Assembly (NCBI GenBank): GCA_947683425.1
Contig: CANTUQ010000035.1
Location: 6,309,001 to 6,373,000 of the forward strand
DNA length: 64,000 nt
Origin: Excoecaria cochinchinensis
Taxonomy: Eukaryota > Streptophyta > Magnoliopsida > Malpighiales > Euphorbiaceae
Direction of reading: 5' to 3'
In this document: one piece after another, positions 25,522 to 36,546 of the stretch
Layout: each line of letters opens with the position of its first letter
Numbering within the stretch: the stretch's first letter is position 1
Program-made: the position numbers and the translations under genes
Notes under the pieces: generated by a model
The model's input: the letters and a program-made list of their open reading frames with translations, nothing else
Database searches by the model: none
What the model was told of the DNA's origin: nothing

Positions 25522-26097
25522 CTACTTCTCAACTGCTTTGGATGGCGCTTGAATAACTCTACTTCTTCCTCTGCCACTGCTAGCAGCTCCTGACATACCT
25601 ACTTCATCTTTGTTCGCTTGCAAGGCTAGGTTCTCTCGTGACTTAGGACAATTGGCAAGTAGGTATTCCATGCTACCACACTTAAAGCATGCTCTCGTGA
25701 GCCTCCTACATTTGCCCCAATGGTGTTTTCAACAATGTACACACGCAGGTGCCAAATTTCCTTTACTAGAGGGCGGTGCTTCGCATCTTACCACTGACGA
25801 CAAAGGAACCGACCCTTGAGCAACTTGCCCAGAACCAGCTTTTCGAGACTTTTTACTATAAACCATGTCTCTGTCCGATACTTTTCTCTTCCGTGGTCCC
25901 TTTTTAACAAAATCCTTAGAAGTCTAAGGAGAAGTTAATCTGTCTAATATCTGTAATAATCCTTGCACTATCGTCGGATTATCAAAAATAGGACCAAAAC
26001 TTTCTGCTGGAGAACACTTAGGAGCAGGCTGATCAACCCTCACTAGATTCACACTACTCGCTGACTCACCTATGCTCTCACTTGGATCAGACTCCAT
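25522..26097 (-). pseudogene. Element C gag-like ORF, zinc knuckles only
   Basis: The frame starts at ATG 26097 (MESDPSESIGESASS) and stays open for 191 codons to a TAG at 25522, apart from a TAG after LDRLTSP and a TGA inside the first knuckle. The main capsid domain is missing: the N-terminal end passes quickly into a basic stretch (KKGPRKRK) and then two zinc knuckles, CVHC-x3-H-x3-C and CFKCGSMEYLLANC, in which the His of the second is Tyr. A short Ser/Gly/Arg tail (SGRGRSR) follows. It may bind RNA but could not form a capsid by itself. The first and last parts of a normal gag appear joined by internal deletion. Confidence 0.75.
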
Positions 26098-26204
26098 CTA
26101 ATGCTAAATAAGATAGCATTTACATTAGACCACAACATAAGACAGGCTCATATGCACATACTCTATACTCTATCATCCTACAGTACTGAACCGTCTAAAC
26201 TTAT

Positions 26205-26216
26205 GCTCTGATACCA
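26205..26216 (-). promoter_or_regulatory. Primer binding site of element C
   Basis: On the minus strand TGGTATCAGAGC is a perfect initiator tRNA-Met site, seven bases from the LTR end at 26224. Reverse transcription in trans would still be possible from this copy before its 5' LTR was split. Confidence 0.88.
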
Positions 26217-26223
26217 ATAAAAC

Positions 26224-26836
26224 TGTAACACTCCATTACCCCTTGGGAGGTTATCAGAGCACCACAAGCACACATAAAAGCACATACGCACATACTAAAT
26301 CGAAAGCAGTAAAACATGACATAAGCGAACAAGCTTAAATATATATAAAAAATAATTATCCAAAAAAAATACAAAAGCATCCTTTCTACATAAGCTACTA
26401 CATACTACAATAATATTCTATATACATAACTGAAGTATCTGATACATATACAAAACTTAGGCTATACAAAGATATACATATAAAAAATATAAAGAACTCC
26501 CAACGAGCTCTAGACTCCTAGTGGCCAAAACCTGCAGATGCCCAACACCAAACCGAACCTACCACCTACATTAGAAAACACTCGTGCTAAGTGATAACAC
26601 TTAGTGGGGAGGAACAAAAACAAGAGACCTCTAACAAAGTCACAAATATCAAAGATTCTAATACTATAATGCATGAACATCTTACAATAACATTCACAAC
26701 ATTATTTTACAAACATATCAATGACAAATGTATAGAATTTACATATGAATAACTCATGTAACTCTACATATGCTTTAACATGTAATATCATTAACTTTTA
26801 CACACATCTAATGAAACGATCCTACAAGAACATATT
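26224..26836 (-). repeat. Element C 5' LTR (first 613 bases before interruption)
   Basis: It matches 22886-23495 closely, then stops in the middle of AACATATTT where element G starts with TGTGATGCACGCC. Confidence 0.92.
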
Positions 26837-26919
26837 TGTGATGCACGCCCAACCCCGGGGGCCCCGAATGACCCGCTTTTAGGGTATTCGAGAGAGGTTC
26901 ATAACTTATAAACAATACA

Positions 26920-27235
26920 AAGGCATCTATTTTGGGCAACAAGGAGGTGTTTTGGAGTCGCCACCCAATAAAATATTAGGAAAGGTCGTATAGCCTCACT
27001 GAGCTTAAGACAGTGCATGTGTGTCTATTTTTGGCAATCAAAGATATTTTTGAATCCTCCTTCCAATAGAACATTGAAAAGATTCATCTAATCTCGTAAA
27101 GCCTAAGATGATGCATGTACATCTATTTAGGGCAAGCTAGAGATATTATGGAGTCCCCATCCCAATAGAGCATTGGGATGGTTTGTCTAACCTCATGGAG
27201 TCTAAGAAAATGAACATTTATTTATTATCTCTATA
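26920..27235. repeat. Three tandem copies of about 110-125 bp in element G LTR
   Basis: Each copy has the pattern GGCAA..GA-ATT-TTGGAGTC-CC-CCAATA-AA-ATT, then GTCTA-CCTCA-GAG-CTAAGA, then a GCATGT-CATCTATTT-type end. The element D LTR has related single units near 29095 and 29180. Confidence 0.6.
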
Positions 27236-27269
27236 TCCAATTCTTTTGTTAGATTTATTTTTTAAAATG

Positions 27270-27445
27270 AACAAATGGTCATAAATGGGTCAAATGGGTC
27301 GACCCAAACCCGCCCAACCCATTTGAGCATTAACCCATTTATGACCCATATATTTTTGACCCATTTATGACCCAACCCATTTATGACCCACCCATTTATG
27401 ACCCAACCCAAACCCGCCCAACCCGCCCATTTTGCCACCTATATT
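27270..27445. mobile_element. Possible hAT-type terminal fragment (ACCCATTTATGACCC repeats)
   Basis: Repeated ACCCATTTATGACCC and ACCCGCCCAACCC blocks end in TTTTGCCACCTA. Its reverse complement, TAGGTGGCAAAATGGGCGGG, resembles the ends of plant hAT elements. The left part (CATAAATGGGTCAAATGGGT) is the inverse of the right, so a foldback is possible. I see no clear 8-bp target duplication. Confidence 0.35.
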
Positions 27446-28105
27446 AAAAGGGGTAAAAAAAAGGTAAAATTAAGGAAGGAAAGGCCTAAGGACGGCCCAC
27501 ATCGCGCGAGCAACGGCCGGCCTTGGGCCAACTGACGAGCTGAGACGGAGTTTCATGATGACCCGTAGCTCGGGTGAGTGATAGCTATCAGTGGATCCTC
27601 TGCCTATCGGTCACCCCTAGTTTAGAAAGAGACAAAAATTCTGATTAAAATCCAATTTTTGCTATTAAAATTACCTTTTCATGCGATTGGGTACAAATAA
27701 ATTAATATGACACAACAATTGAATTAGAGATTTATCCAAAATATTTACCCTCAGAATATTACCTTCTAAAGGCAAATGTCGTGTGATTTTTGCCTTGAAT
27801 TCTACAAGGATTAATCCACAATTATGCAACTTCGAGGATTTTTTACCGCAAAAGTGCATTTTCCAAATTAGATCAAGAAATGAAAATTATATTTTCTTTT
27901 TCGATATTTTGTAGCAATTATAAATGCTAAAAAGAGAGGGTTAAACTGAGTAAGAACGAATTGATTTCATTTTGGATTCACCTCAGTTTGAAAGAGATTT
28001 GACGAAAATTCTCGATCAAAATAAGAAAAAACTTTTCTCGAAATTCTAGCAATAAATCTCCAGTATTTGATGAAAATTGCTAACTCCGAATAATGATCCT
28101 TAGCT

Positions 28106-28118
28106 CCTTATTTATAGG
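28106..28118 (-). promoter_or_regulatory. TATA box of element G LTR
   Basis: The minus strand reads CCTATAAATAAGG about 680 bases into the LTR. The dyad cluster of this LTR lies just upstream of it. Confidence 0.55.
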
Positions 28119-28320
28119 TTAAGGAAAATAATTCAAATTCTTTTAAATTTTAGATTTAAATTTGAAGAAAATTTATGAAATCAGAATCAAAACTGACTGA
28201 TTTGTAGAATATTTCCAAAATCAAATCCAAAATTTGAAAATATTTGAAAAGATTTGGAAATCCCTAAAAATGTTGGAAAAAGATTTTGAAATCTTTGGAA
28301 AATTTGGGAGAATCCCGTGG

Positions 28321-28610
28321 GATCACATTCAAATCTCAGACCGACGGGCATCGTTCGGAGTCCGATGGCTGTCGGTTATAGAGACATGCCGAGCGACGGG
28401 CCCCACAATGAAAGACGGGTGACGAGTGACAACCGTCACTTATGAGGGATGGTCGTTGCTCCTGCGAGCAACGGGCCCATTAATGCATGAGACGGGCATC
28501 GCTTCTGTGAGAGATAGGCCCATCCCACACGAGCGATGGGCTCCACTCACGCGGGGAGAGGCCGTCTCTCAGAATGAGTGACGACCATCCTCTTGCCCGT
28601 CGGTCAACCG
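28321..28610. repeat. Dyad cluster in element G U3
   Basis: GACCGACGGGCAT (28339-28351) pairs with the inverted CCGATGGCTGTCGGT ending near 28375. Related units around GACGGGCATCG and CGAGCGATGGGC follow to 28610. The cluster lies about 195-475 bases from the LTR start, upstream of the TATA box. GACCGACGGGCAT recurs exactly inside G at 56894-56906. Confidence 0.7.
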
Positions 28611-28795
28611 AAATCCATATTTTTTCCCTAGCAAGCTCCTCCTAATGCGCAGAAGCTTTCTATTATCGAAAATCTTTAATCCTTGTGAATTCAAAGGGTG
28701 AAAGTCCATAATCTTTGCCCATTTGCCTAAAAGCAGGCATTGATATCTTCATTAGGCAACTTTGATCTAGACTGCCTCAGGACCCGGTGTCCATA

Positions 28796-29010
28796 GTTGC
28801 CCCTAATTTTTGGGAAACTAGTATACTTGTGTCTAGATGAGCCAAAATTTAGAGAAGAAGGAAAGAGATGTGTACCTAAGGCAGTCCTTACCTTTCGTAG
28901 TACGTTTAAGCTTGTGGCTTATCACCGCTGAATTATAGTGTATTTTATCATAACCCCTTAGCGATCTACCACTTTTATCCTGCTGGCCTCCGCTTAGCCT
29001 GTATGGTATC
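28796..29010 (-). other. Element G 3' internal end and start of its tandem array
   Basis: No gene. After the polypurine tract the stretch CTAGATGAGCCAAAATTTAG is related to CTAGGTGAGCCAAAACTCAA of element D at 40342. One unit of a minisatellite (CTGGCCTCCGCTTAGCCTGT) precedes the D insertion. GTATC at 29006-29010 is the left target copy of D. Confidence 0.7.
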
Positions 29011-30174
29011 TGTAATGCACGCCGAACCTAGCAAAGGCCCTTATCTAAACCCACTTTTAGGGCTCGAGGGATTGGTTCGCGTCATTTTGATCTTGGGCAT
29101 CATGAGTCATCTTGGATGCCTCCTTTCCAATAGAACATTGGAAAGGATCATCTAGACTCACAATGCCTTTAGGCACCTTTTAGGTATTTTGGAGTCACCA
29201 CCCAATTTACAAGAAATTGGGAAAGGTCTCTAACCTCTATTGGTCTAAACCAAAGATGGCGTTCGGAACTTCACTCTTATTAATGACTTAAGTTTATAAA
29301 TAAGTTTTTAAGAAATTAAAATTCCATCTCTCTTCTCACGCGATTGTGCATTGAATTTAAAGCGCATTTCCAAGCATATTAAAAGCGATAAATAAAGCGG
29401 TAAGTAAATAAATTACGAATGAAAATTAGGACAGAACAATCCCCCAAAATAAGAAAGCATAAATAAATAAAACTTGCCCCAAAATTAATTACAAGGGCCC
29501 AAAAAAGAATAAAAATAATTAAGAATGCATAAAAGTAATTAAAATGAATCATATATAAATCGGGTCATTTATTATTTTTAGGAACATTGGTTTCTTTCTA
29601 TTAACTTAGAAAAGGATTGGAGAACTATTTTTAGGGTATTCATGAAGAAAACCGGGATGAGTGATCCCATTTTATGAAAATTAGTTCTCTATTTGATAGT
29701 GATATTTTTATTGGCTAAAATAGGACATTGGTCCAATTTATTAAGAAAAGTCCCAAGCTATTAGTTATTAAAAAAACATGACTTTCTATAATACGGATAA
29801 TTAATAAAAACATTTTACATACAACATATAAAAATAATATAATAATAAAAGAAAATACAAAATTTAAAATGCAAACCCTAAATTGGATAGCCTTTAATTC
29901 TCCGATCCTCCGACCCAAGCATGAGTGTAACTCGCGAAGATAAATAATTTTTGAGACAAATAAAACAAAATGAATAAAATGTTAGTGAAGTAAATTAAAT
30001 AATTAATGAACACATAAATTAATTGAATAAAATAATTAAAACGATTAATAGATCAATCAAATAATAATCAATTAAACTAATTAAATATAAACAATTAAAT
30101 AAATAAAGATAAAAAATGAAGCAAAAGGCAGTATGCAGGAAAATAAAGAAAAACGAAAGAATTAGGACAGTGCA

Positions 30175-30304
30175 GAAAACACAGCTGTGTTTTCTTACGA
30201 AACATAGCTATGTTTTCTTACGAAACACAACTGTGTTTCCTCAGCAAGGTGCCGCGCAGTGCAGGAACACAGCTATGCTTCCTGCGAAACAAAACTGTGT
30301 TTTT
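30175..30304. repeat. CACAGCTGTG palindrome cluster, element D 3' LTR
   Basis: GAAAACACAGCTGTGTTTTC (30175-30194) is a perfect 20-bp palindrome. AAACATAGCTATGTTT (30200-30215) is a perfect 16-bp one with a paired C/T and G/A change. Degraded copies are at 30223-30238 and 30261-30285. LTR H has the same motif at 52380-52412. Confidence 0.9.
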
Positions 30305-30685
30305 GCTCTATTAAGCATAAACTCACCATTCCACAGGAAAAACACTAATTTTCTTTCAAAATACTAAAAAAATCAACAAGATCCAACTCCATAGAATGCA
30401 ATAATAAAAATAAGACAGATTAAATTGAATAAACAAAACACGAACAAACATTTGAATAAAAAAAATAGTAAAACGAAAGAATTAAATAAACTAAAAAGAA
30501 AATTAAACAACGACCAGAACACAACTAGAGGAGGTTAGCTGAGCGAAAAACCAGAGATTAACAAAGCGAACCGAGATTGAAACATACAAGATAAAAACAA
30601 ATCAAATCATATTATATTTTATGCCTCACGCTCGGATGGTCGGACAAAACAGGGGAGACAAAGAGCTGAAAGGGGAGGAGATCGG

Positions 30686-30735
30686 GCATTCACGACTCGT
30701 GAATGCATTGGACACGACTCGTGAATGCATTGCAC
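30686..30735. repeat. CACGACTCGTG palindromes, element D 3' LTR
   Basis: CATTCACGACTCGTGAATG (30687-30705) is perfect around a single central base, and CACGACTCGTG recurs at 30713-30723. The same core is the main palindrome of element E, a different lineage. Confidence 0.9.
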
Positions 30736-31514
30736 GACTAGTGCAGTTCGATTGGGGAAACACGAGGCCCTCTTCGATGACCGAATGGGAAAAGGAAAAT
30801 AACGACACTATCTGATCGAAAAAAATGAAATTTGTTCGGAGAATCACAATTCAAGCAAAAACAAAGATAAAATCCGATCGGCAACCACAATATAAGCAAA
30901 AATAAATCACAACTCAAACAACCAGAAAAATAGAGAAGAACAGAGGAAATGATAATAGACCAACAAATGCAATATCATGCGATCAAAACATGCATAATAA
31001 AGCAATGAACATGCTTAATGAATCATAACAACAACGAACACGATGAACAAGTTAATAAAATCAAACAAAAAATAAGAAAAAAAAATAATATATACAATGA
31101 GGAAAAATAACAGGTACTACAAAATGAAGAAAAAAAATAAGAAAGAAAGAAAAAGAAGAAGAAAGAAAAAAAAAAAAGAAATAGAGAGATGGCTATTTGG
31201 TATTTATCCTCAGATATTGATCTTTGATCTGCAGATGAAAGGTTTCTGATTTTCCTCTTTGCTTTTGTTAAAAAGTGAAAATAGAGATTGATGAAAACTT
31301 TAAAAAAGATTTTCGTTAATGAAAAATAAAAGATGAAGGATGATTGAGTCTCAAACTTCAGGAATTGATTTCCTGGGTCAAGAGCAATCTCAGAATGCTT
31401 CAAGAACAAAAATCACTTTCTTGCTCTCCAAGCTCTTCTCTCTGTGTTTTTCTTTCTCGATTTTTCGGTGCTTTCCAAAACCATCCCCCCCCAATAATTC
31501 TTCCTAACTTTTTA

Positions 31515-31524
31515 TTTTTATATC
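31515..31524 (-). promoter_or_regulatory. TATA box of element D 3' LTR
   Basis: The minus strand reads GATATAAAAA about 440 bases into the LTR; the 5' LTR copy is near 49837-49846. The hairpin chain at 31625-31751 ends about 100 bases upstream. Confidence 0.5.
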
Positions 31525-31624
31525 TTAGAGAATATTAAATCTTTTCTTTATCCCAAATCTAGCCATAAACCATCATTTTTCAACCAAATCCCCGAAATAA
31601 CGGAATAGGAAGTGCTGGGGCAGT

Positions 31625-31751
31625 GGAGCGCATGAGGCAGGTGAGATCTGCCTCACATTACCTCTCACCAAGGCAGGAGGGGCCTCACAGCATCTCACCA
31701 ATGTGAGATGGGCCTCACAAACGTGAGGCTGCATCTCACGTGGATGAGATG
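31625..31751. repeat. Hairpin chain in element D 3' LTR U3
   Basis: CATCTCAC-CAAT-GTGAGATG (31691-31710), GCCTCAC-AAAC-GTGAGGC (31712-31729) and CATCTCA-CGTGGA-TGAGATG (31732-31751) follow each other with one to two bases between. GAGGCAG-GTGAGAT-CTGCCTC lies upstream near 31633-31653. The 5' LTR has five such hairpins at 50013-50113 instead of three. Confidence 0.9.
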
Positions 31752-32175
31752 GGCCTCACACCATAGGCCCTCCAAAAAACCTTACTCCCCTCCATTAACT
31801 TATTTTTCTATCCCCTTTTTATTCTAAAATAATAAAATAAAAAAAGAAAAACATTTTTTTCGAATAAACCATCACTTCGATCTGTCTTTTGCTTGCGAAC
31901 AGATATCACTTTCATCATTGAATAACTTTGGTCTGGACTGCCTCAGGACCCAGTGTCTACAGTTGCCTCCTGATAAGTGTCTAATTAATGTATTATTTAG
32001 TATGTGTTTTGTGTATGTTTAAGGAGTTAAAGTATGAAAATCTGTTTATCTTTCATGTTATTTGTCTAGTTTACTTCTTTTTAGGTGTTTTTTTTTATGT
32101 TTATAGGTTAATTTAGGTGAAAAAGGAAGAAAATAGATTAAATGGAGCAGAGCCAGAACAGGACTCAAGCAAGAA

Positions 32176-32552
32176 TCACGACTCGTGAAAGTAGATCACG
32201 AGTCATGAAGGTGCAGGTACGAAGTGAGTAGTGAAGGAGCAGAGGAGAAAAGAAAGAGCAAGAGAAGAAGAGAGGAGTAGGATCACGAGTCGTGAAAAGG
32301 GATCACGACTCGTGACGATGCATAGAGACCAGGGAACGAGGAAAGAAAGAAAAAGAGAAGAAGGAAGGCGGAAGCAGTTCACGAGACGTAGTTTGGCTCA
32401 CGACTCACACACAAGGCTCACGACTCATGAAAGACCATCACGAGTCATGAATGGCCAGAGAGAAGAGGACAAGAAAGGAAGAAAATAGAAGGAAAGAAAG
32501 GGCATCCGTATTCTATCGCGAGCGCGAAAGTGATCGCGAGCGCGACAGAACT
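32176..32552. repeat. TCACGACTCGTGA palindrome cluster in element E U3
   Basis: TCACGA(C/G)TCGTGA is perfect at 32176-32188, 32283-32295 and 32303-32315, with one-mismatch forms at 32196-32208, 32418-32430 and 32438-32450. GCGAGCGCGA units follow at 32516-32546. The cluster lies about 205-580 bases from the LTR start and upstream of the TATA box. The 3' LTR repeats it at 38962-39350. Confidence 0.92.
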
Positions 32553-32649
32553 ATCCGTTGAGACAGTTATTCTTCAAAAGTCACATGAAAAGGCATAATT
32601 TTCCACCAACACTTGCAACGTTTGAAGGATGGAACACAACTTTTGGACT

Positions 32650-32660
32650 TCTATAAATTT
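32650..32660 (+). promoter_or_regulatory. TATA box of element E 5' LTR
   Basis: TCTATAAATTT lies about 680 bases into the LTR and about 100 bases downstream of the palindrome cluster. It is conserved in the 3' LTR near 39445-39455. Confidence 0.55.
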
Positions 32661-33607
32661 AGATCTCAACTATAATTTTATATAATGAAATTTTATAGGA
32701 TTATTTTTATTACAAGTTAAATTTTATTTCATTTTCTGTAACAATTCTTAATTTGTTTTCATGTTTTGAAGAAGAAGAACAAGGAGAAGAAGATTTTTTT
32801 ACAAGGGTTTGAGTAAAGGGTTGAAAGATTTCTTTCTCATTACTCTTATCTATTATTTCTTCTCTGTAAATCAAATGAATATTATTTAAGAACTTGAATC
32901 TTATTTCTGTTATTTTCTATTTCCATCTAAATTAGTAGTCTTTTAATGTAGAATTTTCTATTAGTATTTGATGCATGATTATTATAAGTATGAGTTTAAT
33001 TGAAAGATGAATTCTTACTTACATCTAATAGAAGTTCATCATTGAAGCATTATTTGAGAGATCGTAATGTTAGGTGGTTGTTATAGGTTGGTGATTATTC
33101 TTAAAATTTGCATGTATAACCCTCTAATCCATTAATGAAAATTGTGAGTTAGAATTATAAATGTATGTTTTAGGCACTCTAATTTATGTTAAAAGAGTAA
33201 ATTAGAACTTTATTCCAACTTGGCTTGCTTAAGAGATTAAAATTATAATTAAATGATGGAATCAAGTTTTATAATTGTTAATTCTTCATTATATGTTTTG
33301 TCTTCTTTGATTAACATGAACTAGGTTTAATTAGTTTTTATAATAGAGTAGTTTAGATTTAAGTCACAAATTAATGATCATTGTAAACAAGATTAAAATT
33401 GAGTAGTAATGGTGTGTAATAATTAGCACATTCCTCGTGAGATCGACATCTTTTGTACTATAACCGGTACACCGTATACTTGCGGAATTACCATTGTGAA
33501 ACTTGATTTATGATTTTGGATTACAATATTTATTTATTTTATTTTGTTTGTTTGTTTAAGTGACTTAATTTTTGTTTTGTGTTGTTTTTATAGGATTTGA
33601 TAAGTTC

Positions 33608-34965
33608 ATGCCTAGTACAAGAAGTTCTCAAGAAGAGCTTGAACCTTTGAATCCTGAAATAGAGAGATATTTGTCAGGTAACAAAAAATCCAATAAAAAG
33701 AAGAATAAGAATAAGAGACCAATTATGGCTGAAGAGGAAAATCCACCAAGGTTGATGGATTTTGCTACAACTGCATTAAGTGGTGCTCAACAAGGTGTGG
33801 TAAGGCCTACGGTAAATGCTAACCAATTTGAAATTAAACCTTCTCTTTTGTAAATGATTCAAAATAGTATTCAATTTTATGGTTTGGCAAATGATGATCC
33901 TAATGCTCATTTGGCAAATTTTCTAGAGATATGTGATACTTTTAAAATTAATGGAGTTTCTAAAGATGCAATTAAGCTTAGTCTTTTTCCTTTCACTTTG
34001 AAGGATAAAGCCAAGGTTTGGTTGAATTCATTAACTAGAGGATCAATAACCACTTGGGACCAATTGGTCCAAGCATTTTTATCAAAATACTTCCCTCTAC
34101 CCAAGACTGCAAAAATCATTAAAGATATCACAACTTTTGCGCAACTTGATAACGAGTCTTTATAAGACGCATGGGAAAGGTTTAAGGAATTGCAACGAAT
34201 GTGCCCACATCACAACCTTCCAAGAGTGCTATTGATGCAAACCTTTTATAATGGGGTGAATCCTACCACAAGAGGTACTATAGATGCTGCAGCTGGAGGT
34301 TCCCTTATGAGGAAAACAACTGAAACAGCATTTGAGCTATTGGAAGAAATGTCCATAAATAGCTGTATATGGCCTAATGAAAGAGTAAGGGAGTCTAATA
34401 ATTCTAATGCTAGGGGGGTACATTCCATAGACTCTGTTGTTGCTTTGCGAGCTCAAATTGAGGTATTGACTCATAAGGTTAATAACCTAAGTATGGGAGT
34501 TAATTTATCCAATGCATGCAATATTTGTGGTCAACAAGGGCATGTTAGTGGCAATTGCAATTTGGGAATAGCTAATAAGGAGGAACAAGTTAATTTTATC
34601 GAAGGACAAGGGCGTGGGAACCCTTATTCTAACACCTTTAATCCTGGTTGGAGGAGCAATCCTAATTTGTTATGGGGAAATAATAATAACAACCAAAATA
34701 GAGGTGTAGGATATCAACAACCACAAGATAGGTTTAGAGCATTTGAGGTCAAAATTGATAAATTTATTGAAGAGATTAATTTTAAGATGAGTTCTCAAGA
34801 TGAAAATCAAAAGAAACTTGAGGTAAAAGTTGACCAAATCACTAAGAATCTATTCATAATCTTGAGGTTCAATTGGGGCAATTAGCAAGTTCTTTACCAT
34901 CTAAAAGTCTAGGATGTCTTCCAAGTAATATAGAAGAGAATCCTAGGGAGCACATGAAGCCATAA
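33608..34965 (+). pseudogene. Element E gag (Athila-like)
   Basis: It opens with MPSTRSSQEELEPLNPEIER, typical of Athila gag. The capsid region shows DDPNAHLANFLEICDTFKIN, KAKVWLNSL and SITTWDQLVQAFLSKYFP, then AAAGGSLM and ELLEEM. A CCHC knuckle CNICGQQGHVSGNC follows near 34520-34560, then an Asn-rich tail. One frame holds from 33608 to about 34850 with only two stops (TAA at 33851 and 34163). A one-base shift near 34850 moves the last 35 codons to the frame that ends at TAA 34963. It would form particles, and no pol follows. It is much less damaged than the gags of A and B. Confidence 0.9.
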
Positions 34966-35993
34966 AATTTTCTAGTCTTTTATTTAGGTTACTGAATTAG
35001 GTTTTCTTTCTATATGTATTTGTTGTTGTTCTAGACTAGTTTGTGCAAATTTGTTAGCCAATGTTTTCATATTTTGAATTTTAATAAATCTAACAAAGTT
35101 TGTTGTTGTTCTATAGGTAAATTTAGTTAAATTATGTGTTTTGTTATTTATTTTTGTTAAAAAAATGTTTTTGCAGACGTGATATTCTGTCTCGCGCACG
35201 ACGACAATCACGAGCGCAACAGAATGTATCAAGATTGTGCATGAGGCCTCTGTCGCGATCGTGGAAAGCATCGCAATCGCGATAGAAGGCGATGCTAGTA
35301 GGACGTCAAACTCGTGATGTTAATTCACGAGTTGCAAGAAGATGGCCTAGGTAAGTGATGAGCTTCACGAGTCGTGAAGATGCCTCACGACTCGTGAAGC
35401 ATCCTACTAGCCAGATTCGCCTTCAGGTATGATTTTCTCATTTATTTTATTTATTTATTATTTTTCTCTTATTTTGGATTAATTTTCTTTTTCCTCAGAT
35501 TGATATATCTTAATTTTAATTACCTTAAGTTAAATTAACCATAATCCCTTAAAACAAAAGATCAAAAATTAAAGAGGGATAATTTTATTTCAAAACCCTA
35601 AAATTGTGACTTTTTGTATTCTTCCTTCTTCTTTTTATTTCACTTAACGTTTCAGTCACTTAGTTCCCTCCTCTTTATTTTTCACTTTTCACTTGATGTA
35701 GAGCCTTTTCGTATTCACAAAACGTTTTATTTTTACTGATCATTTTTATTTCACTTAACTCTTCACATTTCCCTTTCTTTTTATGCTTTCCTGTATCGGT
35801 TTACAATCTCACTTCCCCACACTCTAGTTCATGAGTTGCAACCTTCATTTTTAGCCCCTCATTTGTTTCTTCTTCCTCTGTTTACATTCCTTTTTCTTCT
35901 ATCTATTCGGTTTTTCTTTCGTGCGTTTAGATTTGTTTATTTCTCTTCCTAATAATATTTTGTTTCTCTTCAATATCTGTTTTTAAACACACA
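34966..35993 (+). other. Element E intergenic region where pol is missing
   Basis: No protease, RT or integrase motif is present between gag and the second ORF. The only structure is the palindrome cluster at 35184-35425. The 570 bases before ATG 35994 are T-rich. Confidence 0.75.
35184..35425. repeat. Internal palindrome cluster of element E
   Basis: CTTCACGAGTCGTGAAG (35363-35379) and TCACGACTCGTGA (35385-35397) are perfect and match the LTR palindromes. CTCTGTCGCGATCG...ATCGCGATAGA (about 35229-35286) echoes the GCG units of the LTR and of element C. A wider inverted repeat joins GAAGGCGATGCTAGTAGGA (35285-35303) to TCCTACTAGC...CGCCTTC (35403-35425). Confidence 0.85.
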
Positions 35994-36546
35994 ATGGTAA
36001 GAACCAAAAACCCATCTTCCTCACGCATTGAACAAGCAAGACAAGAGGCTGAAGAATAAGATATCTCTGCTATATTTAGTGCTGGTTTTTTAATTCTTTT
36101 CGTGGATGAAGGTAGCAAATTTCTTACGCTTTATGACAGACCATTTTCGCAATGTAAGTATTTTCCATCAGATTTTCTAGAACAGGTAGGCATGCTAGAT
36201 ACTATAAATAAAATGTTGTCTAACTATGGTTTTCTTAGATTTGCCAATATGCATGAGAATATTTATCCTAATTTAATGCTTGAATTTTATACCACATTGC
36301 ATAGGAATGAGGATAATGAATATTGGCTAGATTTTCGATTGGATGGCAAAGCGCACACTCTGACTATTTTTATGTTGAATCGCCTGTTTGGATTTTCACA
36401 ATCTGGTTTATTTGACCCACCAAAATCTTTTAAACCTAATGCATTTTGGTTCTTTTTAACTGGTTTGCAAACACCATATAGAGCTAGAGATACTAAATCT
36501 ATGTTTATTAAAGATTTGAAATATTGGATTTTACATAAGATTTTTG

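Larger units (their letters stand above)
22886..26836 (-). mobile_element. Element C: gag-only LTR element (TR-GAG-like), 5' LTR interrupted
   Basis: On the minus strand the order is 5' LTR (26224 to 26836, cut by element G), primer site, an 887-bp internal region with one gag-like ORF, polypurine tract, and 3' LTR (22886-25336). No protease, RT or integrase exists or could fit. It would need enzymes in trans. Long LTRs with a tiny gag-only interior match the class called TR-GAG in plants. The rest of the 5' LTR should lie beyond the right end of element G, outside the window. Confidence 0.82.
26837..28795 (-). repeat. Element G 3' LTR (Tat/Ogre-like)
   Basis: It is 1959 bp. Its left end TGTGATGCACGCC corresponds to TGTAATGCACGCC of the element D LTR. 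Its right end GGACCCGGTGTCCATA corresponds to GGACCCGGTGTCTACA of D, with the minus-strand TG start mutated. The sequence after it, GTTGCCCCTAATTTTT, is the polypurine tract on the minus strand. G is therefore a minus-oriented relative of D whose interior continues at 28796 and beyond element D. Confidence 0.8.
29011..31961 (-). repeat. Element D 3' LTR
   Basis: It is 2951 bp. On the plus strand it runs from TGTAATGCACGCC to GGACCCAGTGTCTACA. It carries three palindrome clusters, at 30175-30304, 30686-30735 and 31625-31751. Confidence 0.92.
31971..33491 (+). repeat. Element E 5' LTR (3' end lost)
   Basis: It matches the 3' LTR until ATACTTGCGGAATT at about 33490. After that the two differ: the 3' LTR goes on to AGGCTAACA, but the 5' copy reads into ACCATTGTGAAAC. 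No primer binding site is visible, so the LTR tail and primer site appear deleted. Confidence 0.8.

Noticed and set aside
29715..30367. ORFs in the element D LTR (also 47902-48483)
   Set aside because: Their copies in the other LTR have different lengths and starts, composition is AT-driven and palindromes dominate; no conserved protein is seen.
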